64,000 nt of DNA. It comes from Isoetes taiwanensis. Its lineage: Eukaryota > Streptophyta > Lycopodiopsida > Isoetales > Isoetaceae. Below, one piece after another: positions 34,001 to 48,500 of this stretch. The stretch is from positions 62,001-126,000 of the forward strand of contig JAJEKV010000195.1 in the NCBI GenBank assembly GCA_021234155.1. Direction: 5' to 3'. How positions within the stretch are numbered: position 1 is the stretch's first letter; the number at the start of each line of letters is the position of its first letter. The notes beneath the pieces were generated by a model. It had not been told where the DNA came from. It did not search any database and saw only the letters and a list, made by a program, of their open reading frames with translations. The translations under genes were made by a program, and so were the position numbers.

Positions 34001-36519
34001 ACCAACTGCTGGTTTGCTTAGATTTGATTTTTTGTTTTTTCCTGCATAGTGCATCTCAATAATACATGTGTGGTACTACCTCAAACATACTTGTTCTTTC
34101 TCATGAATGTGATTCCTTGTGTAATGTTACCTTTTTTTCTGCATAGTATACTTCATATAAAGCTACTGGAAGCTACATTCTTAAAGGAGGTCCCATAGAA
34201 GAAGCTCAAATTTTGCTTGAAGAACACATTGTGAAGACCCAGAATTTGTATGCATCTCCATTTGCACAATTTTTTTCTGAACGAATCGCATCATGGCTGC
34301 GAACGGTAGGACTTTTTTATGAGGCATATGAGAGTGATTTTTGACATTGTCATGTTGCAGTTATCAAACAATCGCTTGGGTTTATATTGTGCAGATTACT
34401 CTCATACAGAATATATTGAGGGAGTGGCTAAAGATGCAAGCCGCCTGGATGTACCTTGAGCCTATATTTGGCTCAGCTGATATTTTGGAACAAATGCCTA
34501 AAGAAGGCACTGCATTTCATACAGTTGACAAAGTGTGGAGAAGGATTGTTGATTCCGTCGTTAAAACAAATAGTATGCTGGAGGTACTATACCGTATCTT
34601 GGTCAAGTGTTTACCCCAGAACAAAGTAGCTATTTTACTCAATTCATGATGCAGGCTGCTACAATACCAGATCTTTTAGAAGATCTTACTACTGGCAATG
34701 AATTACTCGATGTTGTACAAAAGGGCTTAAATCAGTACTTGGAAACGAAACGTCTTGCCTTTCCACGTTTCTTTTTTCTCTCAAATGATGAGCTTCTTGA
34801 AATTTTATCAGAAACAAAGGACCCCCTTAGGGTACAGCCATTTTTAAAGAAGTGTTTTGAAGGCATCAACACCCTCGAGTTCCAAAAGAACTTGGATATT
34901 ACGGCGATGTTGAGTGTGGAGCAGGAAAGAGTGGGTTTTACTAGAACCACAAATCCAAAATCTGCTGGAGGGAATGTCGAAAGATGGTTAATTGAAGTGG
35001 AAGCAATGATGAAAGAAAGCCTTAAGGTAAAGATGATTTCGATCAAACTAGGTATTTAACTAAATAGAAGTGGTTTTTTTATTTATTTTTCAATCAAAAT
35101 CCAGGTGATAGTGCAACAAGCTACTGCTGACTATGCTGTTGAGCCTCGCGAGAAATGGATCTTGAAGTGGCCTGGCATGGTTGTTTTATGTGGGTCACAA
35201 ATTCATTGGACAAGAGAAGTTGCTGATGCTATATCTGTTGGTGGTTCTGCTGCTCTGAAGGACTATGAAGATAAATGCACAAGCCAACTGCATACTTTAG
35301 TAAAGCTGGTATGCGTGAGGCTTTGAATATGCATTCTATTTTATGTTTCTATTATCCTGGAAATTCTCTTGCTATTCAAGATTGTTCAAAATATTTTTGT
35401 GTACTGTAGTCATTATTTTCACTTATCTAAATGGTGTATTTAGTTTTTAGGTTCGAGGAGAAATAACTAATATGGAGAGATTGACAATTGGAGCATTAGT
35501 TGTCATTGATGTCCATGCTAGGGACGTGGTGACCTTACTGAAAGAGCGGAGTGTTTCAAGTGACACTGACTTTGAATGGCTTAGCCAGTTGCGATACTAC
35601 TTGGAGGATGGAGAGGTCTGTACATAATGTTTCTTGGGTGTGGGTAACATGGGTAGGCTGCATTCTTGCAGTGGCTCGCTAACCTGCCAAGCATTTTCTC
35701 GTAATGGCCAGTAAAAGCTGAAGTACACTAAATACTGCATCCTTGAAATGGCACCAAATAGAACATTTATGTTTTGCACATTATCATAGTTAGAAAAGGA
35801 ACAGTGCAGCTTGCAATGGATTAGCAGACGTTGAAGAAACATAATGGAGTACTCTTAACTAGAACTTTGTGACAAAGTGGAAGATCGATGAGAGACAGTT
35901 GCAAAGAGAAAGAGGAATGGAATGAACTGGTTCATTGTATAAAATGACAATGATAGCCAATCTACACTCCATCAGCATATATACATGTTGTTAATGTATG
36001 TACATGTCACACATAGAGATTCTATACTCTTAACACTCTCCCTTAAACTCTGAATCTTTGTGCGTGAGAAATGTAAACTACACATCTTCAAACCTGTACA
36101 CATCTCAACCTTCAGACCTGTACACCAAAAATGAGATAATAATCTCTCACTGAGATCAAATCTCATCCATCATCATGTGCAGCAGTAGATGACTTTAGAA
36201 CTTTCTTGTTATAAGAATCCAGCTGCCACAAGACTCTCTCTGAGATCAAATCGATCTCATTCAAATGTCAAGATCATTTGCAACTCAAAAAAAACACTTG
36301 TGCCTTGACAAGATCAGCAACTTTGCAAAGCATAACAAGGACGAGAGGTATTTTAGGCTCATGATTTTCTAACATCTGATATGTGAAGTCCACCTGTCCA
36401 TCTTCCAAAAGGCCACACAATCTGCTCTTCCTCAACGTCTAAATGTAAACTTCAGTTTGAATAACTCCCTCAAACTGAGGTGCTCTTGCCGTAGTAATAA
36501 TAATAATAATAACAATAAC

Positions 36520-36550
<31 letters not shown>

Positions 36551-39500
36551 TTCATTATTTATATTATTATTATTCCCTTATGCAAGAATGCGCCATCCAC
36601 ATCTACTCTTTTAAAAAAAAAAGAAGGGGTCCTCCAGCAGTAACATGACAATAAATCCTCCGAGATCTGTCTCCAGTTAAGCAAAGATTGATCAAATCAT
36701 TCAAGAAACAACCTTAGCTGTCTCTGGTTGAGCTAAGATTGATAAAATCATTCAACAAACAACCTTAGCCTGAGAAACCAGCTCTTGATCTTATAGATCT
36801 ATACTTTGTTCTCAAGATTTAACCCTGTTTTGCAAAGATCTATAGAACCCCCCTTGAATGTGACCATAAACATCAAGAATTCTTGAAACTGGCCAGATCC
36901 TTCTTGCTTCTCCAAGTTTAGCAAAGATTTGTAAGCTAATAAGTCCTCAATGCTCAAAATTGACCTAGATCTAAGCTTTCTCCCTGTTGCTTCACAAATC
37001 GTATGATATGGAAACAGGTCCTAGCAATGCATCAAGAGTCATCAATGTAATGCCACTAAACTATCCATCCATGACAAAGTGGACTTGCAAGAGGAATGGA
37101 ACAAACTGGTTCATTGTATAAATAGGCACCTGTACATATGTACACCATATCAGCATATATACGTAACCACATGTATGTACATGTCACACATAGAGATTCC
37201 ATGCTTACATGTGATGTATAACATCGAAATTATGAAATATTTTACAATATGCTAGATATAACAAAAGCTGTAGATGTAGAACTATTTTAGATTATTAAGT
37301 ACCACGTAGTAAGTCCTACTTCTTTTTTATAAATGCATTAGTTACAGCAAATTTACGAATTTGTTTTAAGTTTTAAAACGATAACATAGAAATTTATTGC
37401 AGGTTATAGTTAGGATGGTAAATGCAGCACGACGCTATGGGTATGAATATCTTGGTAACAGCAGTCGTTTGGTTATCACTCCTCTTACTGATCGTTGCTA
37501 CCGTACTTTAATGGGAGCTTTGCATTTAAATCTTGGTGGGGCCCCCGAGGGACCTGCTGGTACAGGAAAGACAGAAACTACAAAGGATCTTGCAAAGGTA
37601 ACATTCTAGCTTTTGACAAACTAATAGAGGGGCATTTGATCATGACATAATTATCTTTGGTTCTGCACTTGAGGATATTATAGCCACATTATTATTTTGG
37701 GTCTCCTTTTTGTATCATGGAAATGGCTGTCTTTAGATGCTGTAAGACACCTTCCTGACAATAGGACCAGATGTTGCACCTCCTCTAAGCTTTAGGAGAA
37801 CATTGGCGATATTGTAGTTTTCTAGGACTTTCTTCATCATTTAAGATGGAATGCATATCCAGCTATAATACCCACTTGGTAATGGGATATATGCCAATTA
37901 TGGTTAGCTGCCATGTCCTTGCATACAACATATCAGCTTTTTAGTAAGGCGCTTGACAGACCTTGCTGCACTCTTTGTTGGATTTTCAATTTTCAAGTTT
38001 CCTTTGCCTTTATTATGTGTATTTCTAATATGATCTCAGTCTTTTGGCAGGCTATTGCAATGCAATGTGTCGTGTTCAACTGCTCAGATGGGTTAGACTA
38101 TATTGCAATGGGAAAGTTTTTCAAGGGACTTGCCAGTTCAGGAGCTTGGGCATGTTTTGACGAGTTTAATCGCATAGATTTGGAAGTACTTTCTGTGATT
38201 GCTCAACAGATATTGACAATTCAGCGCGCAATAATGGCTGGGGTAAAGCGTTTCATGTTTGAAGGAACAGATATACAAATTATTCCTACATGTACATCGT
38301 TCATTACGATGAATCCAGGATATGCCGGACGGTCTGAGCTACCGGATAACTTGAAGGCTTTATTTCGTCCCGTTGCAATGATGGTCCCCAATTATGCTAT
38401 GATTGGGTAAAGTTACTATCATCCTTGTTCATGCTATTCATGGAATATGGCAGGGGATGGAAGAGGAAGACAATGAGGAGAAAATTAATATGTGCCATGT
38501 TAAGACCGTTTGCTAATAGATTATGTTTTGTAAAGCCACTTGTGACAGATTTCTCTGTGGGATTTACTATCTTTGGTATCTTAGAGCTAGTATGGGCCTG
38601 AAACTTGTATGTGTCTGTTTGTGCTAAAATTATTATTGGGATATCCCCTTTCCTCTGTAGGAACTCTTGCAATACAATGAGAGGTTCCTTCATCCATTAG
38701 GTAAATTGTTGGCTACAAGGAGGGAGAGATCAAGTGAGACATCTAAGTATCTAAATAATAGGAACGTACCCTACCATCACTCCTGCATCTATTCCTGACT
38801 GTAGTATATCTTCACTGCGCACAATATGTAGATTCTCCTTCTCTCAAACTTGTTGATTATAGGTTTGTCTTTGTTCAGTCCTGCACCTGCTCCATCAATG
38901 TAATATATCCTCATTGTTTACATTCACAATATGCAGATTCTCTGTCTCTCAGAAACTTCTTACATCTAGATTTTTCTTTGATCATTCCTGCATCTAATCT
39001 TCTAGTTTCTTAGCTATTATATTATGCAGAGCTTTATGCTCACCTCAACCATATTCCGCAGTCCTAGCAATTGTCACTTCACAGAATCCCATGTAGTAAA
39101 AGCAGCAGTTAGCTTTTAAAGGCGTAGTATGTGTGGTAGGAATTGTAGTTGTAGTTACAAGTCCATGCCTAATGCAATACATTCTGAAGATGTTTTTCTG
39201 CCCAGGTACAGACAAAGAGGACAATGTCCACTGGCCAGTTAGTTTCCCTGGGCCCAGTCAGTAGCATGGGATAAATTTTATTATATGTTTCCTGTTAGAT
39301 TTTTGTTTTCGACTTGCATGGTGGAGCTAGAAGCACAATGTATCTATTTTTGTCCAGCATATTATGATAGCGGGAAGATTCCATTGCGCTCTGGGGACCC
39401 AATAGCCATGAACTTTCAGCACCAGAAATATAGTGCTGTATACATCTATGGACTCACCTAATCCAGAAAAAGCATTATCAGGCGGGCAGAGAGAGAGAGA

Positions 39501-42500
39501 GAGGCAACTACATCAGGGTTAAAGCAAATAGCACTATCTTGTCAGAACTGTTCGGAGGAGTGACCATCCAAAAGGCCACAAAAGCTAGAAGCTGGACAGG
39601 TTTATAAAGAATCTTTTTAAAAGAAGAGTACGGCTGTTCAGTGTAAACAGGACTTTGAACCTGTTAGGGGTAGTTAGGGCGCAGATTCTATTATCTTCTA
39701 CTGCATTTTTGTTTCTTTATTGCTAGGTTTGTTGAGCATCTTCCAGCTAGATAAAGAACTGATGTATTTATTCCATGCCATTAGACGCTAATAAACCCCT
39801 TCTTTTTGTAGTCCTTTAGATGCCCTCAATTAATGTATGTATGTCAACACTTATGCAGTGAGATCATGTTATACTCATTTGGCTATGGTGAAGCACGGGA
39901 CATGGCGCGTAAACTCGTTGCTACCTATCGTCTCTGTAGCGAGCAGTTATCTTCACAGGTAGTTTAACGCCCTACATTGGATATTGGTTGTTCCTCTAAG
40001 AATGACTTGCTTCTTAAATTAGGTGATGAATGCTTGTAGTCAGGATATTTCTTTTTAAGTTCAGTATATTATTAATCTGTAGAATAAATAGCTATTAACA
40101 GACGAGCCTTTATTCCCTAATCGTTAACACAGCTATCTTGCTGGGATGTCTAGTGAGTGCTTGTGCATAGGGATTATCTTCTTTCCTAGAATAGTAATTG
40201 CATAAAGCTAGAGCAAGAGTTTTTAGTACGCACAGTTAAGCTATTTTAGTTTTCTCTGGCTGTAATACATTGCAGAAAACATCCATATTGTTGGCTATGG
40301 ATAGATGGCATTATGTGACATTATTCTGTTATCATATTGAGCTTGTCTTTGGCTTTTTAGGACCACTATGATTATGGAATGCGAGCAGTCATAGCTGTTC
40401 TAAGAGCAGCAGGAAATTTGAAAAGAAAGTACAGAGATACAGAGGAGAACGTTTTAGTACTCCGGGCAATTAAGGATGTCAACCTGCCTAAATTCTTGTC
40501 CCATGACATACCTCTTTTTGAGGGTATTATGTCAGACCTTTTTCCTGGCGTGGTAAGTCATGCTTCCCATATGATATTTCCAGTATTCTGTTTTGTGACG
40601 CATCTTAGTTATTCTGAGCTAAATACAGGTGCTTCCTGCACCAGACTATGATGCTATGGTTGCGGCCATCAAAAATGTCTGTCAGAAAAAAAATCTCATT
40701 CCTGTGGATATGTTTGTGCGTAAAATTCTGGAGCTTTATGAAATGATAATAGTGCGGCATGGTCTTATGCTTGTTGGATTTTCATTTGGGGCGAAAACCT
40801 CTATGTATCAAGTTCTTGCCGATGCTCTTATTGAGATGAATGAAGTAGGACTTGAGAAGAAGACACGGTATACTTGTTTATTATGCTGCTTTTGAATATT
40901 GTTTTTTAGGATTTGACAAGGCAAGGAGATTTTGTTAGGATCCATGCTAGTGCTAGAATTGAACTTACAATTAAAAGCAGAATAACCACTAGAATAAGTA
41001 AGAACTAGAAGTAGAACGAGCTTTATTTTTTTATTATTGATTATTATTGAATTTGTTAGTATTATCATACTCCACATGTGTTGATGACTGCATGCTGAGT
41101 CATCACTTGTTGCTGACATGGAAATCTATATATTAGACCATAGTCACACATCACTAGAGTTAGTTCACTCACTAAGAGCTAGAGGTGCTTACGCTCCTGT
41201 TCTTGTCTTTCCTTCGTCCTTCAAGATTTCCACAGATTAACATGGTATCGGAGCCTATCTGAAGGGAAAGGTTAGCAAGTCAGGGTTGATCTGCAAAATT
41301 CTCATTGAGTTTTTTGATTTGGAAGCTAGCGTCCCAAAGGCTTGGTCAGTTTGGCACAGATTTTATGAGAAATCTTGGTATAGATGTTCTAAGAAATCTG
41401 GTGTGGATTGAACCAGTGAAACTTGAGTCAATTTCTCGGCAAGATTCCTTGCAAGATCAATTGGCTGCAGAGGAGCAAAGTTTTGAATGAGCGTTTTCTG
41501 CATTGTGTGGATTTGGTCAAGGTTGAAGAAGAATCTGATGGATTTGCTCGGATCTGGTGTTTTAGCAAGCGGATGTTGTCGGATTTGATCATTAGAACCC
41601 TACAAAGGGTCAGATCTCTGAGCGAAGATATTTTGGAGTCGGATTTGTGCCATATGGCAAATCGAGAGTAGAATTTGTATAATCAGAGAGATATTGCATG
41701 GCGGGCGCAGTTATTTTGGTTCGTGGCTTATTTGGGATAAAAGCAAAAGGTGCGTTCTGTTTTTGTTGGTCGGGTAGATAAACCTAATAAGGCAGTGATA
41801 CGTTGGGAAGCGGATAAGGTCTAAGATTAGATGTCGAGATCTTGCATGAGTTTGGTCGTATTTGGAGTTACAGCAGAGGGGAAACAGATTTGAAATCTAC
41901 TGGATTAGGAGCTGGAATTGAGTGCAGAAATTGTTAAGATTCACTGGCAATCGGGATCTGGACTGGCTTCGGATCTGGAGTTGGCTCCTGGAAGTCCTTA
42001 AATCTCTGATCAACAAGATTTGTGTGAGATTTCTTCCTTCTTGCTACACTTCAGTCTTGTCAGACTTGGTGCTATTGTACATGTAATATAACTGGCTTGC
42101 TAGACAATATAATCATGGTCTATTTTACTTCTGAGTCTGCTGAGCAGCTTTATCAGATTATAGCAACTATGAAGAATGGAGATTTCACATGACCTGGTCA
42201 TTAATTTCACAAGGCCTGTGGCATGTTATAAGAGGACAAAATTGTTCATATTACTTTTGACAAAGATGACACAGTTTCCAGATCTATCATGTTCACCATT
42301 GATGATTCATGACATTCAAAGGTTTTGCAAAGGTCATTCCTTGGTGCGAAGGAGTTGTTGGATTATCTAAGGTTACAATTTGCGCAGAGCCATGACCTAG
42401 ACTATGATCATGTGCAGCAGGGGTTTAAGGCTAAGAAGAAATCTGTGGACAAATGTGAAGTGTTGCCTCTTATTTTCACTTTTCCAGTTATTGATCTTCA

Positions 42501-45500
42501 TGATGAATTTTTTCTTTTATTCGGTGATCTTTGGAGGATGTTGCAACTCTACCAAACCAGATGGAATTAGAGCGATCTGAGACTCTTCATTTGCTACATG
42601 AACATGGCATGCCAAATCCAGAGAGGGCATTAAAAGAATGTACAGACTGTTGTTTGTATGTACAGATGTTAAATCTACAGCAGGAAGGTAATTCTCAATC
42701 CATATTATTTGATCTGGATCTGGATCTGCAGCATGAAGTGTTAGACAACACTTGTCTTTTTGATAATAATGAAATTATAGACCAGTTCCATGGAGAAGAG
42801 CAATGCACGGGAAATACTCAAGGAGTCATGGAAGCAACGTCTGTGAGCTTCCTTGGTTGGACATTGATAATAAGACTCAACTTTCAGTCTATCATATCTC
42901 ACGTTAGTCAACATGAACTATCACTTTACATGAATTGCATTCACTTGTCCACATGATCGGAGTTTGGATGATGCCGGGTTTGGATGTTTGGGATGTGCAT
43001 CTTACGTTGATGAAGGGTTAAGCCAGCTGTTAACAATTAATTGCAAGTGTTTACATTTACGAAATCAGGTCCTCTTGATTGTTGATGTGGCTGAAGATCA
43101 AAATTTGGTTGATAGTGATGTTAAGTCTGGTACATGGTCACAGGTGTTAGCAGGACAGTTTCGTGAATCAATGATTCGAAGAATAGTTACAAGATTTCTT
43201 TTGATAAATATCTAGAATGGCAGTCTCACATGTCATCTACGGCTAAGTTTACAATCAGAGACTTCTACGTGCTCTTTTATATCAGATATAATTTGGTTAT
43301 GAATGATTCTTATGTTGACAAGCAACGGGAATCGTACAGGTGCAGAAAGATATGGTTCAAAACTATGGTTTGGCAGTCATGGCTTATATTCTGGTTGAGT
43401 TTGCTCTATCTTATGAGCACTGCTTGATCTTGGGGGGATGTTTTTTTTTTCCTTTCTATTAATTCTTTTTGGTTTTTCAGCCATGCACATCATCTGGGAA
43501 CTGTGCATGCTGAGTCATCACTTGTTGCTGACATGACACTCTATATATAGCCATAGTCACGCAGCACTAGAGCTAGTTCGCTCACTAGGAGCTAGAGGTG
43601 CTTACGCTTCTGCCCTTGTCTTTCCTTCATCCTTCAGGATTTCCACAGGTTAACAGAATTGATATGTTAATTATAGGCATGATATGTTGATTCAAATCTT
43701 TTTACCCAATCTCCTTATAAAGAAATGCAGTTTGTTATTTATGTTAATTTGTTTTTTTGCCAAGTATCATTTCTGGGATCTAAGTCATTCTGGATCTTAC
43801 AGTGAATTCACTCTCCTCTGTTGATGGAGTGATGTAAAAGGGAGAGGTACAGAGGTTGAGGCATATTGTATTATTGTGACAATAAGAATGTCATTGGTGG
43901 GGATTTTTCTTTTTCCAACTGGCTGCATAATCTTGCTTGTTTCGGAACTAGTCTTTGTTTTACTTAAAATATTTGTCCACAGGTACGATGTTTTAAATCC
44001 GAAGTCCATTACAATGGGGCAGCTTTATGGGCAATTTGATCCTGTTTCACATGAGTGGACAGATGGAGTCTTAGCGACGACTTTCAGGCAGCAAGCAACT
44101 GATACGACTCCTGATCGAAAATGGTTGATATTTGATGGGCCGGTTGATGCAATTTGGATTGAGAACATGAACACTGTGAGTGGCAACTAAATCATTTTAC
44201 TGAATTTAAATTACCTTTTGTTTCAGCTACACTTAGTATATTCTACACGATTGTTTATGCAGGTACTGGATGACAATAAAAAGCTATGTTTGATGAGTGG
44301 AGAAATTATTCAAATGTCTGTAACAATGAACTTAATTTTTGAGGTCCAAGATCTTGCGGCTGCATCACCTGCAACAGTATCAAGATGTGGCATGGTTTAT
44401 GTGGAGCCTTCAAGTATAGGATGGCGTCCTATCATGAAATCTTGGCTTAGAGAACTCCCGGAACCTTTGATTGACAGATATAGTGACCAGATCAAAAAGC
44501 TGGCCGACTGGTTGCTGCCACCATGTTTACGCTGTGTGCAGAAGAACTGCAAGTTAACCATAGGGATGCAGGTAATCTTAATTTCTGCTTCTATTTGTGC
44601 AAATGTAATTTGGACTGATCTTGACACAAATGTTGTTGAAGGAGCATAATATGGTCAAAAGTTTATTGCGGATACTGTCCTCTTTAATGGATCCAGAACT
44701 GACACAGAGTGAGTTTCTCACGCTAATATGATTGCATTTGGAAATAGAAAATTTATTTTGCATGATTTTAACTACGAATGAAGCCTGATCTGCATGAAAC
44801 AGATGTTTAGAAGTGTAAGTTTAGTGTCTGTCTTGTCTTGTGCAACTAAAATCAAACCCTTGAAATTATTGCGTAAACCATTCCTTGACTGCTGCTGCCC
44901 CTACTAAAGATGAAGGTAACGCTCAGGAAGACAAGCTGCATGCAAATCTTTATACCAGATTATGTTATAAATATGCATGTTAGTGGTTTTAGTCATAAAC
45001 ATGTACTTGTGATTTGAGCCATTAGCTATTCCTTCAGATTTATATTCTAGTCAATGAGTTTACTTTATTTATTTCCCCTTTTTTTTTTTTTTTTTTTTTT
45101 GATGATGTGCAGGGGCAAGTGCAGAGAAGATGGATGGTAACCTTAAGAGCACCTGGATTGATTGTATGTTCCTTTTCGCATTGGTATGGTCTGTTGGAGC
45201 ATGCGTTGACAACGCAGATCGTCCGACATTTGACACACTTCTGAGAAAACTCATTGTATGTTCTTAGATTCTGTGATAAACAATGTAAAATAAATGAGGC
45301 CAATGGCCCCTTGTAAACAGAACATGCATATAAAAATGGGGTTCAAATGACATTAAGCAATATGTTTATTGCATAGTCATGGAACACTCTAGAGCAATAG
45401 TGCATGCGGTCCATTATTCATACCAATGCGCGTGCTAATGTCCATCAACGCGTATATGAAAGAGCTATGGACTATAGAGGCATTTGGATGTTTGAAAGAG

Positions 45501-48500
45501 GGAGTAGGGGTTTAACCATCTGCTTTATGTGGCATGAGCTTTGTGGAGGGATGCAATGGAGGCATTTTTTGAAAAGTTATCCCCGAGCTAATGGAGCGTT
45601 GTTTCACTTACGATTTTCTTGGATGATATGCACATTGGCCTCATCTTCTATCATTTTTGGTCTGTAAGTGGTCTGGTTCTCCTTTGGTGTCACCCTCGGG
45701 GGTTTTTCGGGTGTTAACAGTATGCTTCATGCCTTTTCTCCATGTTAACAAGCCTTTTCTTCATGTTACCAAACCTGCATGGATCTGTCTGTTTGCCAAT
45801 GAGTCGTAATGACATTTCTATGCAATTTGTAGGAGAATTTAAATTACTGGAGAATGGAGAATGGATAAGTGTGCCAATAAGGTTTAATCTCGTTTGTCAA
45901 GTGCTTAACAATGTTATTTTTGTATGACAGGCAAATCAGCCTCCTGAGGAGTACAAGCAATACATAACTGCACCCGCACGAAAAGTGGGGCTTGCTTTTC
46001 CAGATGGAAAATTGGTGTATGATCTTGTTTTTCGAAAGGATCGTGGGAAGTGGGGTGCATGGACTGATTTAATTGATGACAGTCCACCAAGTTCTGATGC
46101 CGATTTTGTAAGGATAATTGTCCCTACAGCTGACACTGTGAAGTATACGTTCTTGATGAATGAACTTATCATGCATCAATATCCACTGCTCTTGGTTGGA
46201 CCTACAGGAACTGGGAAAAGTCAGTATACTAAGCAATATCTGATGAAGTTAGACCCTTCAAGGTATGAAAATTACAGAAAAATTGGACTGTTAATGATTA
46301 TTTGAAAGTGTATAAGTAGTGGATTATATAAGAGAACATCCAAGTGTGCAGGTACCAGTCTATGTTTTTCAACTTCTCTGCCCAAACAAGTGCAAACCAA
46401 ACACAAGATATTATTGATGGGAAGCTTATAAAAAGAAAACAGGGGATTTTTGGCCCCATGAAGGGTAAGAGGTGTGTGATTTTTGTTGATGACCTTAGCA
46501 TGCCAGCATTGGAGAAGTATGGCGCACAGCCTCCTATTGAACTGCTGCGTCAGTGGATGGACCATAAGGGTTGGTAAGGTCACCATATTTGTCATGCATT
46601 TTGCCTGTTTGTGATTTGAAACATTAAGTAACAGCCTCTCTTCACGATATACATACTGTGGTTCAAAACTCACCTTTTTAGCCAATTTTGCAGGTATGAT
46701 AGAAATGATCTATCCTTCAAATCAATTGAAGACATCCAATTTGTTTCAGCAATGGCTCCACCAGGAGGAGGGAAGAATCCAGTGACCAATAGATACGTGA
46801 GGCATTTTTCAGTTATTTGTGCAACCCCCTTTTCGGACATAACATTAACAAGGTAATCTGAAAACCAACTTTTTGAAGTAGTCTTACTGGTTTCAAATCA
46901 AAATGCCGATTCTCTTATGCAGGATTTTTTCATCATTGATTGACTTTTGGATGAAGAGGTCTGGGTATCCACCAGCTGTACTGAAGCTTCGGCCACCAAT
47001 GGTTGCAGCTACCCTTGATATCTACCAGACTGTCCAGCATGAATTGCTTCCAACGCCAGAAAAATCACATTACACTTACAATTTGCGGGATCTTGGAAAG
47101 GTGTTAGCATATGTGTAAACTAAAGTGATATAAGTGTCTGGGCTTGATGATTTGAATCAATTGATAGATAGGACAGTTCTTATGAACAACATTGGCATGG
47201 GGCATTCTTCATATCATTTCGTGTAAACAAACAGAAAAGAGATAGATGAGAACATGTGCATCCTCTCTTGTGTTTACTTTGTGTCTCATTTTCAATTAGT
47301 GATTTTCTTCTGTGGTCACGAAGCTTTGGTATAGATTATAAGATGCATTACTAGTTATTGGGCTAGGTTTCCTGTGTGCGTTCTGTATGATAATGGGGAA
47401 AAATATGACATTAGCAAGAATGGCCGAAAGAGGCCTGTAACTCTGTGGTAGAAAACTTAGGATCCTGGATATGATGCCATCCTCTGTTTCTACAAAGCCA
47501 GGGTCACGGTGCCAGTGGATGTTGTGACAGCTGTGGATGGAAAGGCTGTGTGCCCATTAAAGAGAAGTGTTGGAAATATGACAATGGGCGAAGTGTGATA
47601 TTAGAGAGAAAAGGGGCTGGTAGCTTAGTGTTGGGCGCTTGGCTGGCAAGCAGGAGGTCCGGTGTTTCAGACATGCATGCCAAAGAGACAATCGGTCTAG
47701 CTGAAAGCTTCTAACCTGGACGGCCAGCAGACATATTTACATTCACAGGCCCAAAGCTAGAAACGTTTACATTGCCAGGCTCAAAGTATACATTTACATA
47801 GACTGGTTGGCATGTGCAACTTTTCTACTTAAGACAATGAGGATAGTTAAGCTGTTCATGTCAATGTAATAGAAAATGAGGATTGTGAAAACAGATATGA
47901 CATAGTATGTTGACGTAGAGGTGAGAAAAGGGGTTTAGAGTTTATCTTTTATCTTCCATTCGCAGTTAGTGATTTCTTGTTCTGTAAAATTTCAACTAGG
48001 TGTAAGCTATGTCTTTAGCATGAATTGTTCCATTTCCATGAACCTTATCATCTTATCTATTCCATGTTCCGTATTCCTCTGTCTCATTCTTTTTTTTGTC
48101 TAATTTGATAGGGTATAATGAGAATGCTTCATAATATTTATATTTTCTTTGGCATGTATTATAACTGCAGCCTCTTGAATTCATGCGCAGGTCTTTCTAG
48201 GTTTACAGTTTGCTCCACGTGAGACAGATAATGTCTACAAGATTATTCGCTTGTGGGCACATGAGTGTCTTCGTGTTTTTTATGATAGGCTTATAAACGA
48301 CCTTGATCGTTCATGGTTCTCTGAACTCTTAGCAGAGATGATGGAAAAACATTTCAAAGAGCGGTTTGGGAAAGTCTTTTCTGGTTTTACTCACTCAGAA
48401 GTGAAAAAGGGAGATAACAGCCCAAATATTCTGAGATACTTCATGGCAGGCGACTTCATGATTCCTGGAGCAGAACCTGCTCAAGTAAGTCAGATGTTAA

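Noticed and set aside
36457-36648. Open frame through Asn/Ile runs
   Set aside because: Translation of the TAA/ATT microsatellite.
45404-45667. 87-residue frame in dynein intron 28
   Set aside because: No domain, no splice support and no homology that I recognise.
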